A DNA stretch of 64,000 nt from Sphingobacterium thalpophilum (GTDB lineage Bacteria > Bacteroidota > Bacteroidia > Sphingobacteriales > Sphingobacteriaceae): positions 2,356,001 through 2,420,000 of the forward strand of contig NZ_LR590484.1 of the NCBI RefSeq assembly GCF_901482695.1. Reading direction: 5' to 3'. The notes beneath the pieces were generated by a model. It was not told the origin of the DNA. It saw nothing but the letters and a program-made list of their open reading frames with translations, and made no database searches. This document shows positions 61,959 through 64,000 of the stretch, in pieces. Each line of letters starts with the position of its first letter. Position 1 is the stretch's first letter. The translations under genes and the position numbers were made by a program.

Positions 61959-64000
61959 ATGAATAAAATTAGTTTGATAGTCGCGTTTTTCTTTGCGGTA
62001 ACAACGTCGTTCGCACAGCATAAGAGTACGTGGATCTGGTATCCCGGCGATTATGAAGTCTGGCTAAGCAACGACATGCAAAATCGCCGTACAGAAAGAG
62101 GTACCTTTTTCCCACCATTCTGGAAAATGGACAGTCATTACGTACTTGTTGAGTTTAACAAAGAATTTGACTTACCTGCCGACGAAGAGATCAGTATTTA
62201 TGCCGAAGGCAAATACAATGTGAAGATCAATGGCAAGATGCTGCCCGGAGCACCAGCGAAGGTACAGCTTCAGAAAGGAAAGCAAAAGATCAATATCAAG
62301 GTGTACAATCAGGCCAACGTTCCTGCCTTATATATTTCAGGGAAAAATGTGTATACTGACCATACCTGGAAAGCAACTTATGAGGATAAAGAGTGGATCG
62401 ATGAAACAGGTAAAGCCTCCGATCAATCAGGAACGACTTATGTCAATGCCGGTTCCTGGAATTTTGATAGCGGCGCTGCCAAGCCTTCCACATTCAGGCT
62501 GCCTACCAGGCCACAGCAGGCGGTCGCTCAGGGCAGGCAGGGAAAAGGCTTTCTCGTAGATTTCGGAAAAAATACGTTCGGATATCTGACTTTTCAAAAG
62601 CTTGTCGGGCAAGGGAAATTAAAAATTTACTACGGGGAATCGAAGGAAGAGGCATTGGCGGCAGACCGATGTGAGACCCTGGATCTGCTGGATGTTAGTC
62701 TGAAGGCGCCGACAGACAGTACTCTTGAGCTTTCTAAAGCATTTCGTTTTGTTTATGTGGAGCCTGAGGGTACAGTACGCTTCGGTCAGGTAGGGATGTT
62801 ATATGAGTACTTGCCGGTGGAAGACCGTGGTGCTTTCCGAAGTTCGGATCAGGAATTGAACCGCATATGGGAGGTGGCCAAATATACGATGGAGCTTACC
62901 TCCAGGGAATTCTATATTGACGGTATCAAACGTGACCGCTGGATATGGAGTGGTGACGCATATCAGTCATATGCCATGAACTATTACCTCGGATTTGATG
63001 CCGAGACAGTAAAGCGGACTATTTTGGCTTTACGCGGAAAAGAACCTACCGTGAGCCATATCAATACAATTATGGACTATACCTTTTACTGGTTTTTAAG
63101 TATCTACGATTACTATCGATATACTGGCGATAAAGAGTTCATTACGGCAATTTACCCGCGGATGAAAACGTTGATGCAGTTCTGTCTTGACAGACGCAAT
63201 ACGGAGGGATTGATGCAGGGGCTGGCTGGAGACTGGGTATTTATTGACTGGGCTGAGGGACTGAGTAAACAGGGAGAAGTCAGCTTTGAGCAGTTGCTGC
63301 TCTGCCGCAGCCTCGAAACAATGGCCCTATGCGCCCATCTGGTCGGTCAGCCGCAGGACAATCAAATGTACCAAAAGGAGGCCGCCATACTGAAAGATAA
63401 ATTGTTTGCCTACTATTGGAATAAGCAGAAAAATGCTTTTGCACATAGCCGCATAGCAGGACAACAAACAGAAAATATTACCCGGTATACCAATATGTTT
63501 GCCATCTTCTTTGATTATCTCAATCAAGAGCAACGTGCCGGTATTAAATCCAACGTACTGCTCAATGATGAAGTACAGAAGATTACGACACCTTACATGC
63601 GGTATTATGAGCTCGAGGCACTCTGTGAACTGGGAGAAAAGGACTACGTAATGAAGGAGCTAAAAGACTATTGGGGCGGAATGTTGAAGCTGGGTGCGAC
63701 CACCTTCTGGGAAGAATACAACCCGGCAAAAAAAGGAGCGGAGCACTATGCAATGTATGGACGGGATTTTGGCAAAAGCCTATGCCATTCCTGGGGAGCT
63801 AGTCCAATTTACTTGCTCGGTAAATATTATTTAGGAGTAAAACCTATTGAAGCCGGATATAGCCGCTACGAAATCTCCCCTTATCTGGCATCTCAGGAGT
63901 GGATGGAAGGTAAAGTACCAACACCGAAAGGAGAAATTGAGTTGTATGTCTCGAAAAGAAAAATCAAAGTGATTTCGCCGGTAGGCACTGGGGTATTGAA
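61959..64000 (+). CDS. GH78-like alpha-L-rhamnosidase, 3' end outside window
   Basis: The frame is open from the ATG at 61959 to the window edge (at least 680 residues). The signal peptide is MNKISLIVAFFFAVTTSFA-QHK; an upstream in-frame ATG at 61932 would add nine residues. The protein has an N-terminal sandwich (EISIYAEGKYNVKINGKML), FLVDFGKNTFGYLTFQKL and the (alpha/alpha)6 barrel of GH78. The acid motif is DGIKRDRWIWSGD, with D321 and D326, so Asp stands where the other two GH78 proteins have Glu. The base region is E585/E586 in TTFWEEYNP. This is a separate branch of the family, often labelled alpha-rhamnosidase. It may begin another PUL; the 56-83 bp in front show no clear promoter. Confidence 0.85.
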   Translation, partial: MNKISLIVAFFFAVTTSFAQHKSTWIWYPGDYEVWLSNDMQNRRTERGTFFPPFWKMDSHYVLVEFNKEFDLPADEEISIYAEGKYNVKINGKMLPGAPAKVQLQKGKQKINIKVYNQANVPALYISGKNVYTDHTWKATYEDKEWIDETGKASDQSGTTYVNAGSWNFDSGAAKPSTFRLPTRPQQAVAQGRQGKGFLVDFGKNTFGYLTFQKLVGQGKLKIYYGESKEEALAADRCETLDLLDVSLKAPTDSTLELSKAFRFVYVEPEGTVRFGQVGMLYEYLPVEDRGAFRSSDQELNRIWEVAKYTMELTSREFYIDGIKRDRWIWSGDAYQSYAMNYYLGFDAETVKRTILALRGKEPTVSHINTIMDYTFYWFLSIYDYYRYTGDKEFITAIYPRMKTLMQFCLDRRNTEGLMQGLAGDWVFIDWAEGLSKQGEVSFEQLLLCRSLETMALCAHLVGQPQDNQMYQKEAAILKDKLFAYYWNKQKNAFAHSRIAGQQTENITRYTNMFAIFFDYLNQEQRAGIKSNVLLNDEVQKITTPYMRYYELEALCELGEKDYVMKELKDYWGGMLKLGATTFWEEYNPAKKGAEHYAMYGRDFGKSLCHSWGASPIYLLGKYYLGVKPIEAGYSRYEISPYLASQEWMEGKVPTPKGEIELYVSKRKIKVISPVGTGVL

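Noticed and set aside
1..64000. CRISPR array, tRNA/rRNA genes, insertion sequences or prophage
   Set aside because: No repeat-spacer pattern, cloverleaf-like sequence, transposase or phage protein was recognised; intergenic space is too short for most of these.

Overview
The window is a densely packed stretch of a Bacteroidota chromosome, most like Sphingobacteriaceae (Sphingobacterium/Pedobacter type). This is inferred from two SusC/SusD pairs, many secreted CAZymes and SusD/lipobox-type lipoproteins, TAnnTTTG-type -7 promoter elements, and chains of genes with 1-44 nt stop/start overlaps. All genes but one lie on the + strand. I saw no rRNA, tRNA, CRISPR array, insertion sequence or phage gene.

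Region 1 (1-43118) is a large polysaccharide utilisation locus (PUL) aimed at pectin side chains. It opens with the tail of a GH28 polygalacturonase, a GH95 enzyme with an unusual inserted domain, and a GH2-malectin enzyme (1-7043). After a promoter-like gap come DUF3826-SusC-SusD (7220-13188). A second gap is followed by two tandem PL1 pectate-lyase-like proteins, a beta-helix protein with an unassigned C-terminal half, a GH140-type apiosidase-like lipoprotein, a GH43 lipoprotein, a beta-propeller protein, a sialate-O-acetylesterase-type esterase, GH2, GH78, a second DUF3826, a BNR propeller, an STN-like/alpha-beta-hydrolase esterase, an exported sugar-isomerase-like TIM barrel, GH28, a second GH78, a GH43/GH130-like propeller and a third GH2. 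The mix of GH28, PL1, GH78, GH95, GH140, GH43, GH2 and a GH141-like protein downstream points to homogalacturonan plus rhamnogalacturonan I/II-type substrates (rhamnose, apiose, L-galactose or fucose, galactose, arabinose). The exact glycan is inferred, not shown.

Region 2 (43196-53275) is a second, compact PUL: SusC, SusD, a GH141-like beta-helix fused to an L-rhamnose/L-fucose mutarotase-type domain, a Gfo/Idh/MocA oxidoreductase and an SSS-family symporter. It reads as a release, anomer conversion, import and oxidation line for a 6-deoxyhexose or related sugar.

Region 3 (53280-61875) is the least conventional part. A convergent IclR-family regulator sits next to a perfect 14-bp inverted repeat that overlaps a -7 promoter element. 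This is followed by a tightly coupled operon: a solute-binding-protein-like protein without a signal peptide, two paralogous family III CoA-transferases, a second leaderless solute-binding-protein-like protein, a Gfo/Idh/MocA oxidoreductase, a MaoC-type hydratase and a FucP-like MFS transporter lacking the Asp equivalent to FucP D46. No ABC permease or ATPase is present, so the two binding-protein folds probably do something other than feed an ABC transporter. This cluster is my best candidate for an undescribed catabolic system.

The window ends in a truncated GH78-like rhamnosidase gene (61959 to beyond 64000). No hybrid two-component regulator, ECF sigma/anti-sigma pair or AraC regulator for either PUL is in the window.
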